Origin: Palsa-504 sp963705835
GTDB taxonomy: Bacteria; Actinomycetota; Actinomycetes; Streptosporangiales; Streptosporangiaceae
Reading direction: 5' to 3'
Assembly (NCBI GenBank): GCA_963705835.1
Contig: CAVPLC010000069.1
Span: 1 to 64,000 of the forward strand
Length of the DNA stretch: 64,000 nucleotides
Below, piece by piece: positions 33,427-42,518 of the stretch. Positions within the stretch are counted from its first letter, which is position 1; each line of letters opens with the position of its first letter. A program made the translations under genes and the position numbers. Under the pieces are notes generated by a model that was given only the letters and a program-made list of their open reading frames with translations, had not been told where the DNA came from and made no database searches.

Positions 33427-35195
33427 CTAGAGCGGGCCCGGCCTGAGCAGGACCATGGTGTCCCCGGCCTCTGGTTCCGGCGGGCCGGACCTGGTGACGG
33501 GGGCGAGCCTGCCGTCGGCCCGGACCAGGAACAGCAGGCTGCCGTCGGCCGGGGTTTTGGGGTCCCCTCCGTCGGCGGGCCGCAGGCAGATCCGCGCGCC
33601 GTCCGCGTAGCGCCGACCGAGCTCGTACCGGGTCAGCTGCGACGTCGAACAACGTCTCGCCGCCGGTGTAGGGGGCCACCACGCCGTGACTGGGCTGGCG
33701 TGCTCCGAGCCGGTAGACCGGCCCCGCCACGCTGCCCTCCAGCACGGTGGACCCCAGCGCGTTGAAGTCGTCCTCGCCGGTGAGAAGCAGGACCGCGGTG
33801 ATGCCCTCGAGTTGCGCGCCCCGGCCGGTGGCCGCGGCCAGCATCTCGCCGGGCGCCAGTTCCAGGCCCGCCTGCTTGATCTGCTGCCGCTGCTCGTCGA
33901 AGCCGGCCCACATCAGGACCTCCAGGCCCAGCGACCGGAGCGCCCGGCCGAGGTCGACGACCCAGTCGTCGCCGCCCACCAGCAGCGGCCGGGTGCGGGC
34001 CGGACGGGTGACGCCGAGCCGCCTGGCCACCGGCACCGCGGTCAGGCCGTACACGGCCACGGTGACGACGATGACCAGGAACGTGACCGGCAGGATCTTG
34101 GCCGCGCCCCCGATGTGCCGGGCGATGAGCCCGGCGGAGAACGTCGAGGCGGTCGCCGCCGCGACGATGCCGCGCGGGGCCATCCACCCGGTGAACAGGC
34201 GCTCCCCCGTGCTCATGTCGGTCCGGGCCGTGGCCAGCCAGCCCACCAGCGGCCGGGTGATCAGCACCAGGACCGCGGCCAGCCCCAGCGTCGGCAGCAC
34301 CAGATGGCGCAGCGACGCCGGGGTGACGGTGGCCGAGATGGCGACGAAGAGCACGCCGATGACCAGCTGGACCAGGGTCTCGAAGAACGGCCGCCGGGCC
34401 GAGACGTCGAACCCGTGCAGGTTGGCGACGGCCAGGCCCATGACGATGGCGGCGATGAGCCCGGCGTCATCGCGGACGATGTCGCACCCGGCGGCCACGG
34501 CGACCACCGACGCCAGCTGAGCGCTGGTGCCGAGCACCTCACCGAGCCGTAGCTTGCGCAGCAGGAGCCACAGCAGGGCGATGCCGACGACGCCGCCCGC
34601 CAGGCCCACGCTGATACCGAGGAGGAACTGCCCCAGCTGGTAGCCGAGACCCGCGCCGGGTGCTCGCCACCACGGCGTGGAAGACGACCGCGCCGAGGAT
34701 GCCGCCCACCGGGTCGATCAGTGACCCTTCCCAGGAGAGCACGCGCTGGAGTCGTTCGGTAGGACGAATGAACCCCAGCAGCGGCCCGACTACGGTCGGA
34801 CCCGACACCACCAGGATGGCCCCCGTCATCACGGCCGCCTGCCTCGACATGCCCAGCAGCAGGCTCGCGAATACGGCCCCGAAGACCAGGGTGACAGGCA
34901 CGCCCATCGCGATCAGCCGGACCACGACCCGCCGCGTGTGCCCGTGCAGCTTGCGCAGGTCCAGCGATATGCCCGCGTCGTAGAGGATGACGGCCACCGC
35001 CAGCGACACCAGCGGCTGGAATGTGGCTCCCAGCAGGCGCTGGGGGTTGACGTCGGTGGTGATCGCGCCCGCGGTGAAGCCGACCGGCAGCAGGATGATG
35101 ATGGCGGGGATCTTCAGGCGGCTGGCGAGTACCTGCGACCCGACCGCGAGCGCGACGATGAGGCCCACGCCGAGCAAGACCTGGTTGGTCGTCAT
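33427..35195 (-). CDS. Cation:proton antiporter, CPA type with RCK-like tail (two frameshifts)
   Basis: About 590 aa when joined. The N-terminal Na+/H+-exchanger domain starts at MTTNQVLLGVGLIVAL, with FQPLVSLAVAVILYDAGISLDL and SGPTVVGPLLGFI. It continues after a shift at 34658-34660 (an extra base in GGG) with GLGYQLGQFLLG. Later landmarks are DDAGLIAAIVMGLAVAN and GWMAPRGIVAAA. A soluble Rossmann-like regulatory domain follows (RPLLVGGDDWVVDLGRAL). After a second shift near 33640 a TrkA-C-like segment (LTRYELGRRYADGARICLRP) runs to the TAG at 33427. It exchanges Na+ or K+ for H+ across the membrane. Both breaks look like single-base errors. Confidence 0.8.
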
Positions 35196-35425
35196 GGATC
35201 CGTCCAGTTCTCGGCGCACCAGTCCTTCATCCGCTCGGCCAGCGTCCGCTGGCGTCGCCGGCCGAACAGCAGGAACCGCTTGCGGCCGACCTTTTCCACC
35301 CAGGACATGTCGCAGCCGCCGGTACACCGGGCGAACGACCGGAAGAGCGCGTCCAGGCCCGGATCGGAACCGGCCAGGTCGTGTTCGATTCCCCGGAGGG
35401 TACGCAGCCACGACGGCGCGGTCAC
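35192..35425 (-). CDS. Small protein coupled to the antiporter
   Basis: 77-aa protein (GTG at 35425; a GTG at 35449 is also possible). It has SWLRTLRGIEHDLAGSDPGLDALFRSFARC, resembling the DUF3040-like opening of small actinobacterial proteins. A Cys pair (CTGGC) and a basic tail (RKRFLLFGRRRQRTLAERMKDWCAENW) follow. Its TGA overlaps the antiporter ATG by 4 bp, a clear sign of translational coupling. The divergent cydA gene shares the intergenic operator-like repeat. Confidence 0.6.
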   Translation of the reverse strand: MTAPSWLRTLRGIEHDLAGSDPGLDALFRSFARCTGGCDMSWVEKVGRKRFLLFGRRRQRTLAERMKDWCAENWTDP

Positions 35426-35460
35426 GAGGGCATGCTCACCCCGCCGCACCCTGGCCGGCA

Positions 35461-35477
35461 CCACCCGGCACGGATGA
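35461..35477. promoter_or_regulatory. Operator-like inverted repeat, site 15
   Basis: CCACCC-GGCAC-GGATGA, 30 bp before cydA and 35 bp before the divergent small-protein/antiporter operon. Confidence 0.6.
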
Positions 35478-35507
35478 GGCCCGGTCGGCGGCGAGGCCGC
35501 ATGATCG

Positions 35508-36899
35508 GTGGCTATGACGAGTACCGACCTCGCCCGGGTGCAGTTCGCGTTCACTTCGATCAACCATTTCTTCTTCGTCCCGGTCACGATCGGGCTGGCC
35601 TTCTTGACCGCGCTGCTGCAGACCGCGTGGTACCGCAGCAAGAACGATGAGTACCTGCGGCTGACCAGGTTCTTCGGCACGCTGCTGGTGATCAACATCG
35701 CGATCGGCGTGGTGACGGGCATCGTGCAGGAGTTCGAGTTCGGGATGAACTGGGGGGCCTACTCGCGGCTGGTCGGTAACGTCTTCGGCGCGCCGCTGGC
35801 GATGGAGGGGCTGGCCGCGTTCTTCCTGGAGTCGACGTTCCTGGGGTTGTGGCTGTTCGGCTGGGACAAGCTGCCGCGCCGGGTGCACCTGGCGACGATC
35901 TGGGCGGTCTTCTTCGGCAGCGTGCTGTCGGGGGCGTTCATCATGGCGGCCAACTCCTGGATGCAGCATCCGGTCGGCTATGTCATGGTCAACGGCAAGC
36001 CGCAGCTGAACGACATCTGGGCGCTGTTCACCAACCCGGTGTTCGTCTGGGGCTACGCCAAGGTCTTGTTTGTCGCGCTGGTCACCGGCGCGGCGGTCAT
36101 GCTCGCGGTCTCCGCGTGGCAGCTGCGGCACGGCGGGGACCGGGCGGTGTTCACCCGGTCGGCGCGGCTGGCGCTGATCGTCCTGGTCCCGGCGATCTTG
36201 TTCACCCTGCTGGTCGGCGATGAGCTCGGTGTCATCGAGGGCAGATACCAGCCGATGAAGATCGCGGCGGCCGAGGCGCAGTGGACCACCTGCCAGCCGT
36301 GCTCGTTCTCGCTGTTCCAGATCGGCGGGGGGAACAACGACCAGACCCCGACGCAGATCATCGCGATCCCGCACCTGCTGTCGCTGCTGGCCACCAACCA
36401 CTGGAACGGGCAGGTGGTCGGGCTGGACCCGCTGCAGGCCCAGTACAGCAAGCAGTACGGGCCCGGCAACTACGTGCCGAACGTGTTCATCCAGTACTGG
36501 TCGATGCGGGCGATGGCCTACCTGGGGGCCCTGGTCCTGCTGATATCGCTGTGGGGGCTGTGGCTGATCCGGCGGAAGAAACTTGCCACCTCCCGGGTGT
36601 TCTTGTGGGTGGCGGTCTGGGGGGCGGTGCTGCCGTTCGTGATGAACACCGCGGGGTGGCTGCTGACCGAAAGCGGCCGGCAGCCGTGGATCGTCCAAGG
36701 CATCATGCTCACCAAGAACGGCATCTCCCCGACGGTCAGCGTCACCTGGCTGTGGATCAGCCTGATCGGGTTCATCCTGCTGTACGGCACCTTGGGCACC
36801 GTCGACCTGATCTTGATGCTGCGGTACTCCCGCCAGCAGCTCCCGCCCCCGCGCCCGGCGGCCGACGCGGACGCGCCGGTGGCCGCCGTCCAGTACTAA
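35508..36899 (+). CDS. cydA: Cytochrome bd oxidase subunit I
   Basis: Quinol-oxidising, heme-bearing subunit of the high-affinity terminal oxidase, 463 aa, in the cytoplasmic membrane. An N-terminal heme-ligand His lies in SINHFFFVPVTIGLAF (residue ~20). The GRQPW motif is at about 388-392 (ESGRQPWIVQGIMLTKNG). The Q-loop is short, as is usual in Gram-positives. The GTG at 35508 or the ATG two codons later starts the protein. It is the first gene of cydA-cydB-zwf-like-ndh. Cytochrome bd supports respiration at low oxygen and under nitrosative or sulfide stress. Confidence 0.95.
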   Translation: MAMTSTDLARVQFAFTSINHFFFVPVTIGLAFLTALLQTAWYRSKNDEYLRLTRFFGTLLVINIAIGVVTGIVQEFEFGMNWGAYSRLVGNVFGAPLAMEGLAAFFLESTFLGLWLFGWDKLPRRVHLATIWAVFFGSVLSGAFIMAANSWMQHPVGYVMVNGKPQLNDIWALFTNPVFVWGYAKVLFVALVTGAAVMLAVSAWQLRHGGDRAVFTRSARLALIVLVPAILFTLLVGDELGVIEGRYQPMKIAAAEAQWTTCQPCSFSLFQIGGGNNDQTPTQIIAIPHLLSLLATNHWNGQVVGLDPLQAQYSKQYGPGNYVPNVFIQYWSMRAMAYLGALVLLISLWGLWLIRRKKLATSRVFLWVAVWGAVLPFVMNTAGWLLTESGRQPWIVQGIMLTKNGISPTVSVTWLWISLIGFILLYGTLGTVDLILMLRYSRQQLPPPRPAADADAPVAAVQY

Positions 36900-36911
36900 A
36901 AAGGGGTCACG

Positions 36912-37976
36912 ATGAGTCTCGTCCCGTTCTGGTTCATCGTCATCGCCATCTTGTGGACCGGCTTTTTCATCCTGGAGGGCTTCGACTTCGGCGTCGGCAT
37001 GCTGCACAGCCTGGTCGGCCAGGACGACGCCGGCCGCCGGGCCGCCATCAACACGATCGGGCCGCTGTGGGACGGCAACGAGGTCTGGCTGATCGTGGCC
37101 GGGGCCGCGATGTTCGCCGCGTTCCCCGGCTGGTACGCCACCATGTTCTCCGGCCTGTACCTGGCCATCGTGCTGCTGCTGGCCTCGCTCATCGTCCGCG
37201 GGGTGGCCTTTGAGTACCGCGGCAAGCGCGACGCGGCCCGCTGGCGCCGCACCTGGGATGCCCTGCTGACCACCGGCAGCCTGCTGGCCCCGCTGCTGAT
37301 CGGCGTGGCCCTGGGCGACCTGCTGCACGGGCTCCCGATCAACGCCGCCCAGAACTACACCGGGTCGTTCTGGGACCTGCTCCAGCCCTACGCCGTGTTC
37401 ACCGGGGTCACGTTCGTCCTGATCTGCCTGCTGCACGGCGCCACCTTCCTGTGCCTGAAGACCACCGGCGCCATCCGCGACCGGTCCTGGCAGCTCGCCC
37501 GCCGGGTGGCCCCCGTCACCGCCGCCGCCGTCACCGGCTTCATCATCTGGACCCACGTGACGGCCGGCACCACCTTCTTCCTCAACGTGATCGAACTACT
37601 CGCCATCCTCGCCGCCATCGCCGCCGTCTGGCTGGTCTACGACCGCCGCGACGGCTTCGCCTTCACCGCCACCGCGGTCACCATCGCGGCCTGCATCCTG
37701 TCGATCTTCGTGGACCTGTACCCCAACGTGATGGTCTCGTCCACCAGCAAGGCCTACAACCTCACCGTGCACAACACGGCGTCCGGCGCGTACTCGCTCA
37801 AGGCGATGACCGTCGTCGTCATCGTCTTCCTGCCGCTGGTCCTGCTCTACCAGGCCTGGACCTACTACGTGTTCCGCAAGCGGGTCAGCGTCAGCGATTT
37901 CCAGGCGGCCGCGCCGCCCTCCGGAGCCGAATCGCCCGCCGCGGACGATGTCAGCCCAAGCCGCGGCGCGATCTAA
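36912..37976 (+). CDS. cydB: Cytochrome bd oxidase subunit II
   Basis: Second subunit of cytochrome bd, 354 aa with eight membrane helices. The opening FWFIVIAILWTGFFILEGFDFGVGML, GPLWDGNEVWLIVAGAAMFAAFPGWYATMFSGLYL and LHGATFLCLKT are diagnostic. It lies 12 bp after cydA and 27 bp before the G6PD-like gene. The assembly transporter genes cydDC lie about 10 kb downstream rather than adjacent. Confidence 0.95.
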   Translation: MSLVPFWFIVIAILWTGFFILEGFDFGVGMLHSLVGQDDAGRRAAINTIGPLWDGNEVWLIVAGAAMFAAFPGWYATMFSGLYLAIVLLLASLIVRGVAFEYRGKRDAARWRRTWDALLTTGSLLAPLLIGVALGDLLHGLPINAAQNYTGSFWDLLQPYAVFTGVTFVLICLLHGATFLCLKTTGAIRDRSWQLARRVAPVTAAAVTGFIIWTHVTAGTTFFLNVIELLAILAAIAAVWLVYDRRDGFAFTATAVTIAACILSIFVDLYPNVMVSSTSKAYNLTVHNTASGAYSLKAMTVVVIVFLPLVLLYQAWTYYVFRKRVSVSDFQAAAPPSGAESPAADDVSPSRGAI

Positions 37977-38003
37977 TGAGGACGATCCGTCAGGAGGGAT
38001 GAC

Positions 38004-39377
38004 ATGTCTGACAAAGTGGACGCGCTGGTGATCTTCGGCGCCACCGGGGACCTGGCCAAGCTGGAGACCTTCCCCGCGCTGGTGGGACTGGTCAAGCGCG
38101 GCGTGCTGGACGTCCCGGTGATCGGGGTGGCCAAGAGCGGGTGGGGTCTGGAGCAGTTCCGGGATTACGCCACAGCGTCGCTGAAGCTCAACGGCATGGA
38201 CCCGGCCGACCCGGATGCCGTAAAGATGCTCGGCCTGCTCCGCTACGTGGACGGCGACCTGGGCGACGAGGCCACCTACAAGGCCATGTCCGATCAGGTC
38301 GGCGCCGGCCAGGGGATCTTGTATTACATGGAGGTGCCGGCCCAGCTGTTCGGCCGGATCGCCGAGGGGATCGCCGCCGCGGGCCGGGCCCGGGGCGCCC
38401 GGGTCATGGTGGAAAAGCCGTTCGGCATCGACCTGGCCAGCTCCCGGCAGCTCAACGACACCATGCACCAGTACTTCCCCGAGGAGGCCATCTTCCGGGT
38501 CGACGACTGGCTGGCCTTCGACCCGGTGGAGAACGTGCTGTTCGTCCGGTTCGCCAACTCGGTGATCGAGCCGCTGCTCAACCGCAACTACGTGCACAGC
38601 ATCCAGATCACCATGTCCGAGGCGTTCGACGTCTCCGACCGTGGCCGGTTCTACGACCGGACCGGCGCCATCCGTGACGTGCTGCAGAACCACATGCTGC
38701 AGGTGCTGGCCACCGTGCTGGCCGAACCGCCGACCGGGACCGGCCTGGCCGGCTGGCGGGACGCCAAGCAGCAGGTGGTGAACGCGCTGAGCCCGATGAC
38801 CCCGGAGAATACGGTACGCGGCCAGTACGAGGGTTACCTCGACGTGGACGGCGTTGACCCGAAGTCGACGGTGGAAACCTACGTCGCGGTCCGGCTGGCC
38901 GCCGACACCTGGCGCTGGGCCGGCGTGCCGATCCTGATCCGCGCGGGTAAGTGCATGCCGGTCACCGCCACCGATGTCACCATCACCTTCAAGGCGCCAC
39001 CGCAGGACGTGTTCGGGGTCGAGCCCATGGCTCCCGAGGACAGGCTGAGATTCCGGATCTGGCCGGAGACGGCGGTCAGCCTCACGCTACACGGCAAGAA
39101 GCCGGGTGCCGGGTGGGAGCCGCAGGCCCAGGAGCTTTCGTTCGCCCAGGAGCCCGGATCGGACATCCGACCCTACGACCGGCTCATCGGCGCCGCCCTC
39201 GACGGCGACCGGTGGCTGTTCGCCCGCCAGGACACCGTCGAGGCCGCCTGGCGGATCGTCGATCCGGTGCTCGGCAACGCGGTCCCGGTGCACCCCTACG
39301 CCAGGGACAGCTGGGGCCCCGGCGAGGCGGCGCGGCTGCTGCCCGGCCGGGACACCTGGTACGACCCGGCAGGCTGA
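38004..39377 (+). CDS. Glucose-6-phosphate dehydrogenase-like protein, active site altered
   Basis: 457-aa protein of the G6PD family: GATGDLA (12-18), VMVEKPFGIDL, NRNYVHSIQITMSEAF, then FYDRTGAIRDVLQNHMLQVL with the catalytic-base His230. The DHYLGKE signature, whose His and Lys bind the sugar phosphate, here reads DDWLAFD (residues 167-173). Both are lost. The cofactor-loop Arg after GDLAK is also replaced (GDLAKLE). It probably oxidises a different sugar or an unphosphorylated hexose, or uses NAD+. Lying between cydB and ndh, it could feed reducing equivalents to the quinone pool. Confidence 0.85.
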   Translation: MSDKVDALVIFGATGDLAKLETFPALVGLVKRGVLDVPVIGVAKSGWGLEQFRDYATASLKLNGMDPADPDAVKMLGLLRYVDGDLGDEATYKAMSDQVGAGQGILYYMEVPAQLFGRIAEGIAAAGRARGARVMVEKPFGIDLASSRQLNDTMHQYFPEEAIFRVDDWLAFDPVENVLFVRFANSVIEPLLNRNYVHSIQITMSEAFDVSDRGRFYDRTGAIRDVLQNHMLQVLATVLAEPPTGTGLAGWRDAKQQVVNALSPMTPENTVRGQYEGYLDVDGVDPKSTVETYVAVRLAADTWRWAGVPILIRAGKCMPVTATDVTITFKAPPQDVFGVEPMAPEDRLRFRIWPETAVSLTLHGKKPGAGWEPQAQELSFAQEPGSDIRPYDRLIGAALDGDRWLFARQDTVEAAWRIVDPVLGNAVPVHPYARDSWGPGEAARLLPGRDTWYDPAG

Positions 39378-39380
39378 GCC

Positions 39381-40770
39381 ATGACCCAGGCATCCAGCCC
39401 CCGTCAGGTCGTGATCGTCGGCGGCGGCTTCGCCGGGTTGTTCGCCGCGCGGGCACTGGGGCGCGCGCCGGTTCAGGTGACCCTGCTCGACCGGGCCGAG
39501 CATCACCTGTTCCAGCCGATGCTGTACCAGTGCGCGACCGGCATCTTGTCCGAGGGGAAGATCGCCGCCCCGCTGCGGGAGCTGCTCAAGAAGCACGCCA
39601 ACGTCGAGTTCGTCATCGCCGAGGCGAACGGCATCGATCCGGACCGGCGGCGCGTGCAGGCCCGGCGGCCGCTGGGCGGGCAGGTCGAGTTCGGTTACGA
39701 CTACCTCATCCTGGCCGCCGGCGTCCGGCAGTCCTATTTCGGGCACGACGAGTACGCCCCGATCGCGCCCGGGATGAAGACCATCGAGGACGCCATGAAG
39801 ATCCGGCGGCGGGTGTTCGGCGCGTTCGAGATGGCCGAGTCCGAGGAGGACCCCGCCGAACGCCAACGCTGGCTCACCTTCGCCCTGGTGGGGGCGGGAC
39901 CGACCGGCGTGGAACTGGCCGGGCAGATCCGCGAGGTCGCGACCAAGACGCTGCGCAGCGAGTACCGGCACATCAAGCCGGAGGACGCCCGGGTGCTGCT
40001 GTTCGACGGCGGGAGCGCCCCGCTGGCCGCGTTCGGCCCCAAGCTGTCCGCCCTGGCCGCCCGCGACCTGGGCAAGCTCGGGCGTCGAGCTGCACATGGG
40101 CTCGATCGTCACCCACGTGGACCGCAACGGCCTGGAGGTCAAGGATCACGACGGCAAGGTGACCCGGTACGACACGTGGAACGTGTTGTGGACCGCGGGC
40201 GTCGAGGCGCCGCCGCTGGCCACGGCGGTGGCCAAGGCCACCGGCGCGGAGCAGGACCGGGCCGGGCGGATCGTGCCCGGCAAGGATCTGTCCATCCCCG
40301 GCCACCCGGAGATCCTGGTCGCCGGGGACATGATGTGCCTGGACAAGCTGCCCGGGGTGGCCGAGGTCGCCATGCAGACCGGGCTGTACGCCGGGCGCAA
40401 GGTCGGCCATCTGGCTCGGGGGGAGAGCTTCGACAAGCCGTTCCGCTACCATGACCTGGGCTCGGCCGCCTACATCTCCCGCGGGCGCGCCGTGGTCTCC
40501 GCGGGCAGGATGCACTTCGGCGGCTTCGTGGGCTGGTGGGTCTGGCTGTTCATCCACATCGGCTTCCTCACCGGCTACCGCAACCGGATCGGCGCGGTGC
40601 TCGGCTGGTGGTTCGCGTTCACCCGCGACATCCGCCGGGAACGGACCTTCACCATCGACGACATGCCGCTGGTGCGCGCGTACGCCGCAGAGCAAGCTGG
40701 CCCCACGGAGGGCGCTCCCGCGACGGCGCCGACCAGCTCCCCGGCGGAGTCAAATAGAGATCACCCCTGA
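39381..40770 (+). CDS. ndh: Type II NADH dehydrogenase (one frameshift)
   Basis: Single-subunit, non-proton-pumping NADH:quinone oxidoreductase, about 463 aa when joined. FAD motif VVIVGGGFAGLFAARAL, then HLFQPMLYQCATGILSEGKIA, NADH motif FALVGAGPTGVELAGQIREVA, and after the shift LVAGDMMCLDKLPGVAEVAMQTGLYAG and a C-terminal membrane-binding helix region (GFVGWWVWLFIHIGFLTGYRNR). The shift is one extra G in the run at 40080-40082; removing it restores GKLGVELHMGS. With cydAB it would make an uncoupled NADH-to-oxygen chain. Confidence 0.88.
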
Positions 40771-40775
40771 GGTGA
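40761..40775. promoter_or_regulatory. Operator-like inverted repeat, site 16 (short spacer)
   Basis: TCACCC-CTG-AGGTGA. The arms match the motif but the spacer is 3 instead of 5. It overlaps the ndh stop codon and lies 96 bp before the GMC gene. It may be a weak or non-functional copy. Confidence 0.35.
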
Positions 40776-40871
40776 CCGCAACGGACCAGGCGACCCAGGC
40801 AGCAACCGTCACCCCCATCATCAGCGGGACCGCCTGATCGCGGGCTGGCCCGGTCTGGAAAGGAACTCGGC

Positions 40872-42428
40872 ATGGACGGACACTACGACGTCATCATCAT
40901 CGGGACCGGGGCGGGCGGCGGCACGCTGGCCCGTCACCTGGCCCCCTCGGGCAAGCGGATCCTGCTGCTCGAGCGTGGCGACTGGCTTCCCCGCGAGCCG
41001 GAGAACTGGTCCACCGTGGACGTGTTCGTCGACGGCCGCTACATCTCCCCGGACAGCTGGTATGACCCGAAGGCCAAGTCGTTCTTCCAGCCGCAGGTGC
41101 ATTACTTCGTGGGAGGCGCCACCAAGCTGTACGGAGCTGCGCTGTACCGGATGCGCGCCGAGGACTTCGGCGAACTGCGCCACCATGACGGCCTGTCGCC
41201 GGCCTGGCCCATCTCCTACCAGGACATGGAGCCGTACTACACCGCGGCCGAGACGATGTACCAGGTGCACGGCGCGCGGGGCGAGGATCCGACCGAGCCG
41301 CCGGCCAGCGCGCCCTATCCGTACCCGGCGGTCTCCCACGAGCCCCGGATCCAGCAGCTCTCCGACGACCTGGCCGCGGAGGGCTTTCACCCGTTCCACG
41401 CGCCGTGCGGCATCAGGGTCAACGAGGCGAACATGCCCTACAGCATCTGCGTGCGCTGCGGGGACTGCGACGGCTTCCCGTGCCCGCTGCACGCCAAGTC
41501 CGACGCCGAGGTGGCCGGCGTCCGCCCCGCCCTGGAGCACGCCAACGTCACCCTGGTCCGGAACGCACGGGTGGTGAAGCTGGAGACCAACCCGGCCGGC
41601 ACCGCGGTCACCCAGGTGGTGGCCGAGCACCACGGCGAAACCGAGCGGTATCAGGGCGACATCGTGGTCGTCTCCTGCGGCGCGGCCAACTCCGCCAAGC
41701 TGCTGCTGGCCTCCGCCAGCGACACGCACCCCAAGGGGCTAGCCAACGGCTCCGATCAGGTCGGCCGCAACTTCATGTACCACGACAGCCAGGCCGTGCT
41801 CGCCCTGTCCAAAGAACCGAACCCGACCGTGTTCCAGAAGACCCTCGCCTTCAATGACTTCTACTTCCGCGGCCCGGACTTCGACTACCCGATGGGCAAC
41901 ATCCAGATGATCGGCAAGTCGCAGGCGGCGATGTTCCGCGGCGAGAAGCCCCTGGAGACCAAGTTCGCGCCGAACTGGGCGCTGCGCGACGTCGCCGAGC
42001 ACGCCGTGGACTTCTGGCTGTCCACCGAGGACCTGCCGCAGCCCGATAACCGGGTCACCCTCGGCCCGGACGGAGGCGTCCACCTGGCGTACACGCCGAG
42101 CAACCCCACCGCCGCCAAGCAGCTGTTCGGCCAGCTCCACTCGATGCTCGACTCGCTCCGCATGCAGTCCGGCCACCTGGCCCACCGGTTCGCGTACATG
42201 AAAACCGACATCCCGGTCGCCGGCTGCGCGCACCAGGCCGGGACCGTACGGTTCGGCTCGGACCCGGCCACATCCGTGCTCAACCCCGACTGCCGGGCCC
42301 ACGAACTCGACAACCTCTACGTCGTCGACACCAGCTTCTTCCCGAGCATCAGCGCGGTCAACCCCGCCCTTACCGCGATGGCCAACGCCGTCCGGGTCGG
42401 CGATCACCTGCTCCAGCGACTCAGCTGA
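40872..42428 (+). CDS. GMC-family oxidoreductase with four-cysteine cluster
   Basis: 518-aa FAD enzyme of the glucose-methanol-choline family. Dinucleotide motif DVIIIGTGAGGGTLARHLA is at the start, YFVGGATKLYGAALYRMR is the FAD signature, and the C-terminal GCAHQAGTVRFG and ISAVNPALTAMANAVRV hold the His/Asn catalytic pair. An insert CVRCGDCDGFPC (Cys193, 196, 199, 204) looks like a metal or Fe-S binding loop. It is found in some sugar/alcohol-oxidising GMC enzymes that pass electrons to a cytochrome. No signal peptide. The substrate is probably a sugar or polyol. Confidence 0.85.
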   Translation: MDGHYDVIIIGTGAGGGTLARHLAPSGKRILLLERGDWLPREPENWSTVDVFVDGRYISPDSWYDPKAKSFFQPQVHYFVGGATKLYGAALYRMRAEDFGELRHHDGLSPAWPISYQDMEPYYTAAETMYQVHGARGEDPTEPPASAPYPYPAVSHEPRIQQLSDDLAAEGFHPFHAPCGIRVNEANMPYSICVRCGDCDGFPCPLHAKSDAEVAGVRPALEHANVTLVRNARVVKLETNPAGTAVTQVVAEHHGETERYQGDIVVVSCGAANSAKLLLASASDTHPKGLANGSDQVGRNFMYHDSQAVLALSKEPNPTVFQKTLAFNDFYFRGPDFDYPMGNIQMIGKSQAAMFRGEKPLETKFAPNWALRDVAEHAVDFWLSTEDLPQPDNRVTLGPDGGVHLAYTPSNPTAAKQLFGQLHSMLDSLRMQSGHLAHRFAYMKTDIPVAGCAHQAGTVRFGSDPATSVLNPDCRAHELDNLYVVDTSFFPSISAVNPALTAMANAVRVGDHLLQRLS

Positions 42429-42518
42429 GGACGAGAGAACGTAGGGTTCGCCCAGGGCAAACGGCGCTAAACGGCTGGCCTACAGTCGGGTCTTACCTCG
42501 CCGACCGTCCCGTCGCCT

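Noticed and set aside
40776..40838. 21-codon GTG frame after ndh
   Set aside because: The Thr/Ala-rich peptide has no ribosome-binding site and no conserved features.
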